Below, one piece after another: positions 8,943-16,790 of a stretch of DNA of 51,431 nucleotides. Each line of letters opens with the position of its first letter. Within the stretch, counting starts at the first letter, position 1. The notes beneath the pieces are model-generated. The model searched no databases, had not been told where the DNA came from, and saw only the letters and a list, made by a program, of their open reading frames with translations. Source of the stretch: Woeseia sp. (GTDB lineage Bacteria > Pseudomonadota > Gammaproteobacteria > Steroidobacterales > UBA11654); assembly GCA_019653755.1 (NCBI GenBank), contig BPCL01000009.1, positions 1-51,431 of the forward strand. The letters run 5' to 3'. The position numbers were made by a program, and so were the translations under genes.

Positions 8943-9626
8943 ATGAAAAAACCCGTTTTAATTTTTCTTGTTTTATTCTCATTTAATGCTCACTCAACAG
9001 AGAAAGATTACTCTTTCACTTATTTAGATCTATCAGTCAATTATAATGATGATGTTTCTTATGAAGGTGAATTGTCTCTTAATATTCCATCTTTACCAAT
9101 ATATCTAAAAGGAAATCTTGAGCATGAGAAAACTGAGGCTGAGAATACAGAATTTGACAAGGACTCAACAACTATTGCTTTAGGAGTGCATGGTTCAATA
9201 TCTGATCTTGTTAGCACTATATCTGCTGGTGGTTTTGATGTTAATTTAAAACAGATTCTTGAACTTTATGCCGAACTTGGTTTTAACAAATGGGAACTTG
9301 AAGATGAATCAAGTAATCTTGAAGACGGAACAGATGCTTATGCAAGAGCAGGCATCAGAATCGGCGATTCCACTGCTTGGGAATACGACTTATTTGTTGA
9401 AAAAACAAAGATAGCAAGTGTTTATATAGATCCTGAAACAGGCAGCACTAAGTATTCATTATCCGATGAAACAAATAATAAAATAGGTCTTAAAGTGATC
9501 AATCATTTTGGAGAGAATTTTTCTTTCAGTTTTGGTTTAGCTAACGATGATTTTTCTGGTTCTTCACTCTCACTTGGCATGAGATATAGTTTTAGTTTTT
9601 TAAAAAAAAGAATCATTATTTTTTAA
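8943..9626 (+). CDS. Small outer-membrane beta-barrel-like protein
   Basis: The product has a signal peptide (MKKPVLIFLVLFSFNAHS) followed by alternating polar and aromatic residues typical of short beta-strands, for example DYSFTYLDLSVNYN, NFSFSFGLAND and SLSLGMRYSF. I infer an outer-membrane barrel of unknown role. As read, the protein ends SFLKKRIIIF. If one T is removed from the run near 9600, it ends RYSFSF with a terminal aromatic residue, as expected for outer-membrane proteins. The native stop may therefore be near 9605. An upstream ATG-proximal AAGG serves as ribosome site. Confidence 0.66.
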   Translation: MKKPVLIFLVLFSFNAHSTEKDYSFTYLDLSVNYNDDVSYEGELSLNIPSLPIYLKGNLEHEKTEAENTEFDKDSTTIALGVHGSISDLVSTISAGGFDVNLKQILELYAELGFNKWELEDESSNLEDGTDAYARAGIRIGDSTAWEYDLFVEKTKIASVYIDPETGSTKYSLSDETNNKIGLKVINHFGENFSFSFGLANDDFSGSSLSLGMRYSFSFLKKRIIIF

Positions 9627-9633
9627 AGCAAAT

Positions 9634-9639
9634 TATAAT
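9634..9639 (+). promoter_or_regulatory. -10 box for tRNA-Arg
   Basis: TATAAT lies 12 bases before tRNA-Arg, giving a start near 9646 and a very short leader. No convincing -35 box is seen. Confidence 0.55.
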
Positions 9640-9650
9640 ATCCAATCATA

Positions 9651-9727
<77 letters not shown>

Positions 9728-9737
9728 GAAACAAGTT

Positions 9738-9899
9738 CTAGAAGAACTGAGCCCTAATCAATCCTCTCTGGTCGACCATAATAAAAGGATGATCTTTTAC
9801 TGTTTCTAATATTAGGTTGTTTCTTTCTTCCTGTTGGTAATGGAAATACCAAATTAGAATAGTATTCGATAAAGTCAGCACTAGTATTGCTTCAATCAT
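9738..9899 (-). CDS. Small membrane protein, 53 residues, unknown
   Basis: This short reverse-strand reading frame starts MIEAILVLTLSNTILIWYF, a single hydrophobic helix, followed by a polar tail ending GLIRAQFF. A strong Shine-Dalgarno AGGAGG (9907-9912 on the complement) sits seven bases before the ATG. The ribosome site and clean helix are the evidence that it is a gene. No family is recognised. The bases around its start, GAGGATTGATTATGA, are identical to those around the start of the next small gene upstream (ATG at 10238). Confidence 0.5.
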   Translation of the reverse strand: MIEAILVLTLSNTILIWYFHYQQEERNNLILETVKDHPFIMVDQRGLIRAQFF

Positions 9900-10034
9900 A
9901 ATCAATCCTCCTTAAAAATAATTCTTCATAATTTTTTTAAACGTGATGATTGATTACAATTTTTTCTCGCATTATTCCTTTTTTCACCACGAGGTTCCAG
10001 TAGTGCTTGTTCCAAACATTTCATATGGCCATAA

Positions 10035-10238
10035 TCAGAATACCACCTTTATCTCGTTGAGGCTCATGATTATTCGAGGTGGTCTGAGATTAGTTGAAAT
10101 ATCACTTACAGTTGGAACAAGAGGTGGAGCAGGTAGATTTTTGGTTGTGCAGCATAACTGATCTACTGACCTGAGTACTAGATTAAATGATATAAAAGTT
10201 ATACTAATGGCAAGAATGCCGAGTAGTATATTTTTCAT
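10035..10238 (-). CDS. Small exported or membrane protein, 67 residues, unknown
   Basis: The product starts MKNILLGILAISITFISFNL, a signal peptide or membrane anchor. A tail follows containing two adjacent cysteines and a proline-rich stretch (LPAPPLVPT). I chose the ATG at 10238 over an in-frame TTG at 10244, because GAGG lies at the right distance from the ATG. The translation-start region is the same 15-base sequence seen at 9899. Function unknown. The reading frame may be truncated by an indel, as are neighbouring genes. Confidence 0.45.
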   Translation of the reverse strand: MKNILLGILAISITFISFNLVLRSVDQLCCTTKNLPAPPLVPTVSDISTNLRPPRIIMSLNEIKVVF

Positions 10239-10308
10239 AATCAATCCTCACTAAATATCTACCTACAGGATAGCACAAAAGGTTCCATGCTCGCGGGGCG
10301 CCAGTAGT

Positions 10309-10843
10309 TTAGTATAATTCGATCCTTCCAAGATCAATTTCTGCCTGATAATCTTTCCCCACAGCCACGACACCTATTGATCTAAGACTAGAGGGGTTAA
10401 ATTTTTTTGGTTGATAGAAGTTAGACCTTTCAAAGCTTGAGAATGGGATTAATATCTCGTCCATTCTTTGGTGACTTTAAATTTGGAAGAATAGTATTGC
10501 CAGGGTGCAGGGGTAAATTTAGTTCTTAGATGTAACTCGTAATCTTCATTATTTCCTCTGACTTTAATCTTTATGCCCTGTAATCCCTTATCTATATTAT
10601 CGACCCTTGTTGCAAATTGGATAAAACCACCGTTATTCTCAGTGCTGACATTACCAGTCATTCGATAGAAATTTCACCATCTTCGTTTATATAAACAAAG
10701 TCTCCTGTGGAAACACCCCCCATTACATTGTCAGTGAAATAGACCCAATTTCTATTTTCTGAGTTTTCTAGATTATCTATTATCATTTCTGAGTTTGCTG
10801 TGTTCACTAGTAGTAGAAGTGAAATTATAATGTATTTTCTCAT
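10309..10843 (-). CDS. CIA30-family secreted protein, frame broken twice
   Basis: Three frames join into one 178-residue protein. The first part has a signal peptide and FTDNVMGGVSTGDF, the second MTGNVSTENNGGFIQFATR, and the third ILIPFSSFERSNF and VVAVGKDYQAEIDLG. These are the conserved blocks of the CIA30 family (complex I intermediate-associated protein 30), a galactose-binding-like beta-sandwich. Adding one A near 10660 (GAATG to GAAATG) and one G near 10462 (ACGAG to ACGGAG) restores the reading frame, and the total becomes a whole number of codons. The signal peptide implies a periplasmic role, not complex I assembly. Ligand unknown. Confidence 0.72.
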
Positions 10844-10865
10844 GTTTCAATGCTATAAAAATAAT

Positions 10866-10949
10866 TTAGTAAACAGTTACTAGAGTTATTACAAAAACTG
10901 TTGAACCGATAAAGATTAAGGCACACGATCTAAAGATATATTCTTTCAT
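10866..10949 (-). CDS. Predicted 27-residue membrane peptide
   Basis: The frame from the ATG at 10949 reads MKEYIFRSCALIFIGSTVFV and ends ITLVTVY, a single hydrophobic helix with a positively charged start. A ribosome site AGGAGA lies five bases before the ATG. It precedes the CIA30-like gene on the same strand by 22 bases. Small size keeps the confidence low. It may instead be a leader peptide for the downstream gene. Confidence 0.35.
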   Translation of the reverse strand: MKEYIFRSCALIFIGSTVFVITLVTVY

Positions 10950-11032
10950 TATTTTCTCCTGTTCAGAGTTGTTATTCGGTTCTATCAAATCAATGGATTT
11001 ATATATTCATCTTTCTTTGATAGGATCTTTCT

Positions 11033-11377
11033 ATGAAGAAAATTCTTGTTATTTCAGCACTATTTTTTGCCCTTGCTAATATCAGTGCTCAGGACCTCCC
11101 TCCCGATGGAAAATTCATTATGAAACATAATAACGGTGAAACTTATCTGACTGGTGAAGTAAAAAATAATGAAAAACATGGAACATGGGAGTTCTTCTAT
11201 GAGAGCGGACAGCTTCAAGCGAGAGAAAAATACAATGAAGGAAGGCCGGTTGGCGTGTGGAAGACTTTTAGTCCAAATGGGAGACTTTTGGAGCAAAATG
11301 ATTTCAGAAGTATAAACCAGGGTGATTTGAATAGTCGGGGAAGCCCTTATGCTGGTGGAATACCAGGAGTAAAATGA
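11033..11377 (+). CDS. Secreted YwqK/MORN-2-type repeat protein
   Basis: The 114-residue protein has a signal peptide (MKKILVISALFFALANISAQ). At least two repeats of the YwqK or MORN-variant type follow: KHGTWEFFYESGQLQAREKY and PVGVWKTFSPNGRLLEQNDF. These repeats form short beta-hairpins, and the family has no fixed function. The gene overlaps the next lipoprotein gene by four bases (ATGA), so the two are probably co-expressed. A longer relative without a signal peptide is at 47487-48008. Confidence 0.68.
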   Translation: MKKILVISALFFALANISAQDLPPDGKFIMKHNNGETYLTGEVKNNEKHGTWEFFYESGQLQAREKYNEGRPVGVWKTFSPNGRLLEQNDFRSINQGDLNSRGSPYAGGIPGVK

Positions 11378-11727
11378 AAAACAATATCTTAATCCTTCCA
11401 TTTATTTTTACTATGCTGTCAGGATGTGTCTCATCAATAAACCCCGAGTATGAACCATTTTTAGCAGAAGGGACAACAACTGAAAGGGTATATAACCTAT
11501 CTGACGCCAGTGATACTAATATCTGCAGATTAGCTGATTTAGTTGATAAAAGAATGAGATCAGGGCAGATAAGAAAAAGTATTTCAAAGGGTGTTGAAGA
11601 AGAAATTAAGACTAGAGATCTAGACTGCAGTAAGCCATTTCCTCAATATGAAAGAAATCAGAGTGCCAAGGAAGATGAAAATGATTTAATAGAATGGTTT
11701 GAGGAATTAATAGATGGTATTAACTAA
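11374..11727 (+). CDS. Putative lipoprotein, unknown
   Basis: The 117-residue product has an N-terminal hydrophobic segment and lipobox LSGC with the cysteine at about residue 18. The mature part is polar, with two further cysteines (TNICRLA and DLDCSKPF) that could form a disulfide in the periplasm. It ends in an acidic helix (ENDLIEWFEELIDGIN). It overlaps the genes on both sides, indicating one transcript. No family recognised. Confidence 0.6.
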   Translation: MKNNILILPFIFTMLSGCVSSINPEYEPFLAEGTTTERVYNLSDASDTNICRLADLVDKRMRSGQIRKSISKGVEEEIKTRDLDCSKPFPQYERNQSAKEDENDLIEWFEELIDGIN

Positions 11728-12043
11728 TAAAGTCTTATTAATATTTACAGCTATATTATTACTATTTTGTAATGAGATTTTTGCTCAAGAAAGATACTGC
11801 TGGGTTTCCGGGGATAATTTTCATGATATCAAGGTAGCCGTTAGCAATGATTGCCAAGAGGGAGATTTGCTTTGGGTTGTGACAAATAACATTGAGCTTG
11901 ATGAATGGAGCCTAGAGCAAACCATCGGACAATATTGTGAATTTGATTCTGAAATTATCATAAGGAAAAGAAACAATGGAGGCTTGTATCTTCAATGTAT
12001 CCTCCATGACGAGAAGTCTAGGAAGAGAAGGACAGACGACTAA
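11714..12043 (+). CDS. Small secreted cysteine-containing protein, unknown
   Basis: The 109-residue product has a signal peptide (hydrophobic residues 8-19, cleavage near IFAQ). The mature domain has four cysteines (RYCWVSG, SNDCQEGD, GQYCEFD, YLQCILHD), which suggest two disulfides. The tail is basic. It overlaps the preceding lipoprotein gene by 14 bases and ends just before the MFS carrier gene. Similar small cysteine proteins occur in marine gammaproteobacteria, but I cannot name a function. Confidence 0.58.
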   Translation: MVLTNKVLLIFTAILLLFCNEIFAQERYCWVSGDNFHDIKVAVSNDCQEGDLLWVVTNNIELDEWSLEQTIGQYCEFDSEIIIRKRNNGGLYLQCILHDEKSRKRRTDD

Positions 12044-12046
12044 ATC

Positions 12047-13260
12047 ATGATAGAGCAACCTAAAACCGGGATCGCCCTGGCGTTGGATGACTGGCGGGCA
12101 CTGATTAATGACGACTGGCGGGGTCTTACGATAGCACTTTATATGGTTCTAGTTGGTTATGGCGTATTGGTTGGCATTCCAGTAATAAGCACGGCATGGG
12201 TGACGAAATTAGGCTTCACAGAAGTGGAGGTTGGTAGAGTCGCTGGCATGGATCTTGGTGGCCTTTCAGCCGGAGCTATAGTTGCAGCTTGGGTTATAAA
12301 TCGTATGAACAGAAGATTGATTGTTTTCATAGGTATCTTCTTAGCTGCACTTGCCAATGGCTTGTGCCTCAAATATGTCGATTATGACACAGTCTTATGG
12401 CTTCGCTTTCTTGCTGGTTTTGGCAGTGGCATGTACACGGCAGTGGCAATGGCTGTTTTTGGGACATCAATCCGTCCAGCTCTTGCCTATAATTTAATGC
12501 TTTTCAGTTTTGCGTTTTCTCAGGCTTTGGAGATGAGGATTTTGCCACAGTTATCAATGAATGGTATTTATTGGGTCTTTATTGTCTGCTTTCTCCTCAC
12601 CTTGCCCTTCCTTGGTTGGATCAAGAGTTATCCAAAGCCAAGAACTCAAGATACTGAATCAATGACAACAAACAAAAACAATTCATCAAAGCCACTTTTG
12701 GCATGGGTTTGCCTTTTTGCAATCTTTCTCACCTACATCAACATAGGAGCCTACTGGACATATATAGAGCTAGCCGCATTAGATAGCAATACTAATCCAG
12801 AGTTAGTCAGCGAGGTTCTTGTCTGGGCATCATTGTGTTCGCTTCTTGGTTGCCTGATTGCAACACTATTAAGTAATCGATTCGGATTATTACGACCTCT
12901 TCTCATTGCTCTGTTTACCATGGCAACAGGTGTAGGCATGTTGGCATTTGGTATCAATGAGCCAAAGTTTCTAATGAGCGTGTTCACTTTTAATCTGCTT
13001 TGGATTTTTACCGACGTCTATCAGATGGGCTCACTTGCCAACTTTGATCACGGAGGAAACTACGCGGCTTATTTACCGGCAGCACAAGGACTTGGTCAAA
13101 TTGTGGGCCAAATATTGCTGCATCCTTATTAGCGATTAATCTTGGGTATTCAAGTGTGTTTGTTATGTGTTGGAGTGCCGCCATGTTGGCCATGCTAATT
13201 TACTGGATACTCTACAGGTATCTTAGAAATAGATATCCGAGTATTGCAGATGCATCATAG
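12047..13260 (+). CDS. Major facilitator superfamily carrier, one frameshift
   Basis: This inner-membrane carrier has about twelve hydrophobic segments and an MFS-like loop after helix 2 (WVINRMNRRLIVFIG). As read, the frame stops at 13132. The other frame continues with NIAASLLAINLGYSSVFVMC and two more helices to 13260. Adding one G to the GGG at about 13112 joins them into 404 residues. The substrate cannot be predicted; the sequence is closest in style to predicted sugar or drug efflux permeases. It follows the three secreted-protein genes closely but may have its own ribosome site. Confidence 0.72.
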
Positions 13261-13295
13261 ACTCTAATTAAATTTACTCTAAGAAAGGATAATCC

Positions 13296-13543
13296 ATGAA
13301 GAAGATAAAACTTATAAGATCAGCACTGGTATTAGTATGGTTGTCTGCTTATAAATCTTGTTGTGCCAATCTCAAGTCTGCTTGATTATTTTTTGGGCCT
13401 TCTTAGTTGTTGCTCATGTCTTAGAGTTTTTTGTGTTCTTTAAAAATTTGAAACCAATAAAGCTAAGAATTTTTCATGGTGCTTGTTTTTGGATACTTAC
13501 ATATTCAACAACTAGATTACGAGAAGAGAAAGAATCTAAATAA
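13296..13543 (+). CDS. Small membrane protein, DUF1145-like, one frameshift
   Basis: The frame from ATG 13296 (ribosome site AAGAAAGGA) reads MKKIKLIRSALVLVWLSAY. It breaks at the AAA near 13353. With one more A it continues through a second hydrophobic segment and AHVLEFFVFFKNLK to 13543, giving 82 residues. Two helices and the AHxLE segment resemble the DUF1145 (YhhL) family. That match is by eye and tentative. It converges on the DoxX/DoxD-like gene, with the stop codons adjacent. Confidence 0.45.
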
Positions 13544-14022
13544 CTAATTATTAAAGATAATTTGATTCGGATATTTTTTACTTAAATATCGATCCAATCC
13601 TAACCATTGCCCTGTGGGAAACCATAAGAAAAGGAAGATTAATAAAAAGAAAGGCAACAGAGAGGCATCGTAATAACCGCCTATAGCGAAATTAAAGATT
13701 ATAAAAAGACAAACCCGCTGCAGAACATCTTGTTGTTAAACCGACCAGTAATCCTATAGCGCTATATAACTCTCCCAAAGTAACAATCGAACCAATGAGT
13801 TGATGAAGAGGGATTGCAAAATTACTAAGATAAAAGACCGCAAAACTATCAGGAGGAAGTTCGGTTAACCTTTGAAGAAAGACTACCTCTAAAATTTGCT
13901 TGTCATCCATTCACTCTCCACTTTGTTAATTCCGGCAGCCAGCCAAAAAATAGCGAATAAGGTCCTGAAAAGGATCAAAAGGTGATTCCTAGGTTCTTAA
14001 ATGTTAGGTAGGAGAGGCTCAT
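13544..14022 (-). CDS. DoxX/DoxD-like integral membrane protein, several frameshifts
   Basis: Four frames on the reverse strand join into one 159-residue protein. It starts MSLSYLTFKNLGIT, then LFAIFWLAAGINKVESEWM, LHQLIGSIVTLGELYSAIG, and ends FPTGQWLGLDRYLSKKYPN. The order of helices, the early GINK turn and the C-terminal GQWLGLDR match DoxX and DoxD (small subunit of thiosulfate:quinone oxidoreductase) proteins. The reconstruction needs one T added near 13971, one A added near 13905 and one T removed near 13703, and then gives a whole number of codons. A physiological partner is not visible nearby. Confidence 0.6.
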
Positions 14023-14143
14023 TTTGTTAATTTGACCTGTTATCAATTTTTCTATCGATTCCCATAACGGCAACTATGGCAAAAACCCCAGTGCCTTGTT
14101 ATCGTTATTCATCCATTGATTATTTAATCGATTTATCTTCCTA

Positions 14144-14522
14144 TCATTTAAAAAAATTAAATCCGGATCTACAGATATTCTCGCTTGGCCCAAGGAAAGG
14201 AGACCAATCCGTCCCTTTAACAGAAATTATTATCACTGGTCTTTGATGCCCTTTTACCTCATAGCCTTCAAAATTTTTTATAAAGAACTCCCAAATAGTT
14301 GTTATTTGCGACCAGAAGGTTCTGGTTTTTAAATGGTATAGAGTAAATTCGCCTTCATTGGGTATGGAGCTATGGTTTTTTATTTCGCCTTCTTCGCAGA
14401 GTAAAACAGCCTCCACATGGTGCAAATTCTCCAAATTGGCTATAAAGTAGAAGCTCTCTCTCGTTTGACTCTGTTTGTAGCGAGAAGAAAATGAAAATCG
14501 TAAATATGAGTTTTTTAATCAT
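14144..14522 (-). CDS. Secreted protein, unknown, one frameshift
   Basis: The frame from ATG 14522 gives a signal peptide (MIKKLIFTIFIFFSLQ). The reading then shifts in the GAGAGAGA repeat near 14460 to continue with FYFIANLENLHHVEAVLLC and end GPSENICRSGFNFFK. One base too many in that dinucleotide repeat explains the break and leaves 125 residues. There is one cysteine on each side of a mixed-strand domain. I do not recognise the family. Confidence 0.5.
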
Positions 14523-14620
14523 GAATCGTTATATGATAAATGCAATTAATCAAATTTTAACATTAAGTTAATAATCTAATTTTTTTAATATTAAATGTTA
14601 CTTACTTATAGGAGATTCTT

Positions 14621-15018
14621 ATGAAAAGACTAGTATTAATTGGACTGTTATTTGCTGTGAGCAACACACACGCTGGGGTAGCAGTGGTTGAGGGTGTAAT
14701 TTAAATGACGGATACACAATAGAAGATGTTGTAGAGCACAGTGAACTAATGAATCAGATTATGGATGCTGCGGGTTATAAAGAAAAACGATTTGGGGCAA
14801 TGATCATGTCTCCATATTTTGAGCAAGAGCGGAAATCAGAATTTGACTTTTACCAATTTGAGTATTGGGGAAATTATGAAATTTTTGGAAATGACTTGAA
14901 TGAGTGGTTTGAGCAAGGCAAAGGCAATGAATACATGGAAAAATTGCAAGAAATGACTAATTGCAGGGCGTTAAATATGTTCAGCACCATAACAACAAGA
15001 GAATACCCTGGCGATTAA
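14621..15018 (+). CDS. Small secreted protein, unknown, one frameshift
   Basis: A ribosome site (TAGGAG) precedes ATG 14621. The signal peptide MKRLVLIGLLFAVSNTHAG is followed by a break at the GGG near 14694. One added G gives VEGCNLNDGYTIEDVVEHSE and an open frame to 15018, for 132 residues. The mature domain is rich in aromatic residues (FDFYQFEYWGNYEIFGND) and has two cysteines. The gene ends six bases before a methyltransferase gene. Confidence 0.58.
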
Positions 15019-15024
15019 ACTCCT

Positions 15025-15648
15025 TTGAGCGTATACGATAAATATATATTACCTCATCTTTTGAATTGCACCTGCAATCAAAAACCCTTTATTCACCAAA
15101 GGAGAAAGGTGGTGCCTCTTGCGAAGGGAAATATCTTAGAGATAGGCATTGGCTCAGGGTTAAATATTCCATTTTATGAAGCAGAAGGTATTGATAAGAT
15201 TTGGGGGATTGACCCTTCAGAGGAATTAGTAGCTATGGCTAAGAATCAGGTTAAAGATGACACCCCTGACATAGAATTCATTATTTCAAAGGCAGAAGAA
15301 ATTGATTTTGACGATGCTTTTTTTGACACCATTCTGATGACTTATACGATGTGCACAATAACCAACTTATCAGAAGCATTCACAGAGCTTAAACGAGTAA
15401 TAAAGCCAACTGGGAAATTGATCTTTTGTGAGCATGGCATGGCTCCTGATAAGAATGTTATTAAATGGCAGAACAGAATAAACACCTTTTGGCCTAAAAT
15501 ATCAGGCGGTTGTAATATCAATAAGGAGATTCCGAGCATTATTGAATCTTCAGGCTTTTCGATTTTAGACCTAGAGAATATGTATCTGCCAAAGACACCT
15601 AAGGTTTTGGGCTATAACTATTGGGGAACAGCCACTTTAAATTCATGA
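15025..15648 (+). CDS. SAM-dependent methyltransferase
   Basis: The 207-residue protein has the class I motif I LEIGIGSGLNIPFY, an acidic residue after motif II (GIDPSEELVAMA), motif IV DTILMTYTMCTI, and LKRVIKPTGKLIFCEHG. This layout resembles phospholipid or METTL7-like methyltransferases, but the acceptor is unknown. The start is TTG at 15025, six bases after the upstream stop, with no better ATG nearby. It begins a short run with an ArsC-like protein and a cyclophilin. Confidence 0.8.
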   Translation: MSVYDKYILPHLLNCTCNQKPFIHQRRKVVPLAKGNILEIGIGSGLNIPFYEAEGIDKIWGIDPSEELVAMAKNQVKDDTPDIEFIISKAEEIDFDDAFFDTILMTYTMCTITNLSEAFTELKRVIKPTGKLIFCEHGMAPDKNVIKWQNRINTFWPKISGGCNINKEIPSIIESSGFSILDLENMYLPKTPKVLGYNYWGTATLNS

Positions 15649-15658
15649 GACAAGAAAA

Positions 15659-16054
15659 TTGAAAACGATTGTCTTTTTATGTGTCGAGAACTCATGTCGC
15701 AGTCAGATGGCTGAGGCTTTTGCGAAGATTAACAGTAGCGGTCAGTATAATATTCAAAGTGCGGGTTCTAGACCTAGCGGAACAGTCAACCCCAAGGCAA
15801 TCAATTCGATGTCTAGAGTCGGGTATGATCTTAATACACATCATTCAAAAGGTATTGAGACGCTACCAATGGATGGGATCGATGCTATGATTTCAATGGG
15901 TTGTGGCGATGCCTGCCCACAAGTCCCTGCTAAGCAAAGAATAGAGTGGGAGATAGCAGATCCAAAAGACATGGAACATGAAGAATTTGATAAAGTTAGG
16001 GATATAATTCAGGCAAAAGTAGAAAACTTTCTTGAAAGTCTGGATAATGGCTAG
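15659..16054 (+). CDS. Low-molecular-weight phosphatase family / arsenate reductase-like
   Basis: The 131-residue protein opens with FLCVENSCRSQMAEAF, which holds the CX5R phosphatase loop. Later cysteines lie in SMGCGDACPQVP, the arrangement of thioredoxin-coupled ArsC enzymes that reduce arsenate to arsenite. A low-molecular-weight tyrosine phosphatase is the alternative. No arsenite exporter or ArsR regulator lies next to it. The start is TTG at 15659, overlapping nothing and 10 bases after the methyltransferase stop. Confidence 0.82.
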   Translation: MKTIVFLCVENSCRSQMAEAFAKINSSGQYNIQSAGSRPSGTVNPKAINSMSRVGYDLNTHHSKGIETLPMDGIDAMISMGCGDACPQVPAKQRIEWEIADPKDMEHEEFDKVRDIIQAKVENFLESLDNG

Positions 16055-16071
16055 TTTTTTAAGGGGTAAGT

Positions 16072-16497
16072 ATGAGTAAAGTTACAATGAATACAGATAA
16101 AGGCGATATCCACATTGATCTATTTGATGAGGACGCACCTAACACGGTAAAGAATTTTACTGATCTGATTGAAAAGGGATTCTACGATGGGCTGAATTTT
16201 CATCGAGTAATACCCAATTTTGTTATTCAAGGCGGATGTCCGCAGGGTACTGGAACAGGTGGTCCTGGTTATCACATTGATTGCGAGATTAATGACAATA
16301 AACATCAAGCAGGTACCTTATCCATGGCTCATGCAGGTAAAAACACTGGCGGCAGCCAATTTTTTATTTGCCATAGTCCGCAACCTCATTTAGACGGTGT
16401 GCACACTGTTTTTGGGCATACAGCAAATATGGATGTTGTGAATTCTATAGAGCAGGGCGATAAAATGATATCTGTAAGCATAGATCAAGCCGAATAG
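16072..16497 (+). CDS. Cytoplasmic cyclophilin-type peptidyl-prolyl isomerase
   Basis: A compact 141-residue cyclophilin without a signal peptide. It has [19 protein letters not shown] with the catalytic arginine, and [23 protein letters not shown]. It resembles PpiB-type proline isomerases, which assist folding in the cytoplasm. The protein is shorter than E. coli PpiB (164) because the C-terminus is trimmed. A ribosome site AAGGGG precedes the ATG. Confidence 0.92.
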   Translation: MSKVTMNTDKGDIHIDLFDEDAPNTVKNFTDLIEKGFYDGLNFHRVIPNFVIQGGCPQGTGTGGPGYHIDCEINDNKHQAGTLSMAHAGKNTGGSQFFICHSPQPHLDGVHTVFGHTANMDVVNSIEQGDKMISVSIDQAE

Positions 16498-16557
16498 AAA
16501 ACTTTATTGACTAGTGCCTCAGCTAGGGCAAAATGGTCTTTTCTAGATAGAAACAAT

Positions 16558-16634
16558 GGTGGGCGTAGCTCAGTTGGTAGAGCCCCTGGTTGTGGTCCAG
16601 GTGGTCGTGGGTTCAAGTCCCATCGTCCACCCCA
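16558..16634 (+). tRNA. tRNA-His(GUG)
   Basis: A 77-base gene including the extra G(-1) typical of tRNA-His, paired with C73, and encoded CCA. Acceptor GTGGGCG/CGTCCAC contains one G-U pair. Anticodon loop TTGTGGT. A possible -35 TTGACT lies at 16507-16512, but the -10 is poor. Confidence 0.95.
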
Positions 16635-16643
16635 TTATTTCCC

Positions 16644-16717
16644 GGGTCGTTAGCTCAATCAGGTAGAGCAGTGGACTCTTAATCCATTGGTTATAGGTTC
16701 GATTCCTATACGACCCA
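16644..16717 (+). tRNA. tRNA-Lys(CUU), no encoded CCA
   Basis: A 74-base cloverleaf nine bases after tRNA-His. Acceptor GGGTCGT/ACGACCC, loop CTCTTAA with anticodon CTT, T-loop GGTTCGATTCC. The 3' end is A followed by TTT, so CCA must be added after transcription. All other tRNAs in the window encode CCA. Confidence 0.92.
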
Positions 16718-16790
16718 TTTTCCATATAACAAGATTGTAATTCTCATGGATAAAATATAGGCTTGTTTGTCTTAATTTAATTTGGAGTTG

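Noticed and set aside
9943-10161. Forward open frame opposite the small gene at 10035-10238
   Set aside because: No ribosome site, no signal or helix of its own, and it lies antisense to a frame with a good start.
11060-11401. Reverse open frame of 113 residues
   Set aside because: Shadow of the YwqK-type gene; composition is that of an antisense frame.
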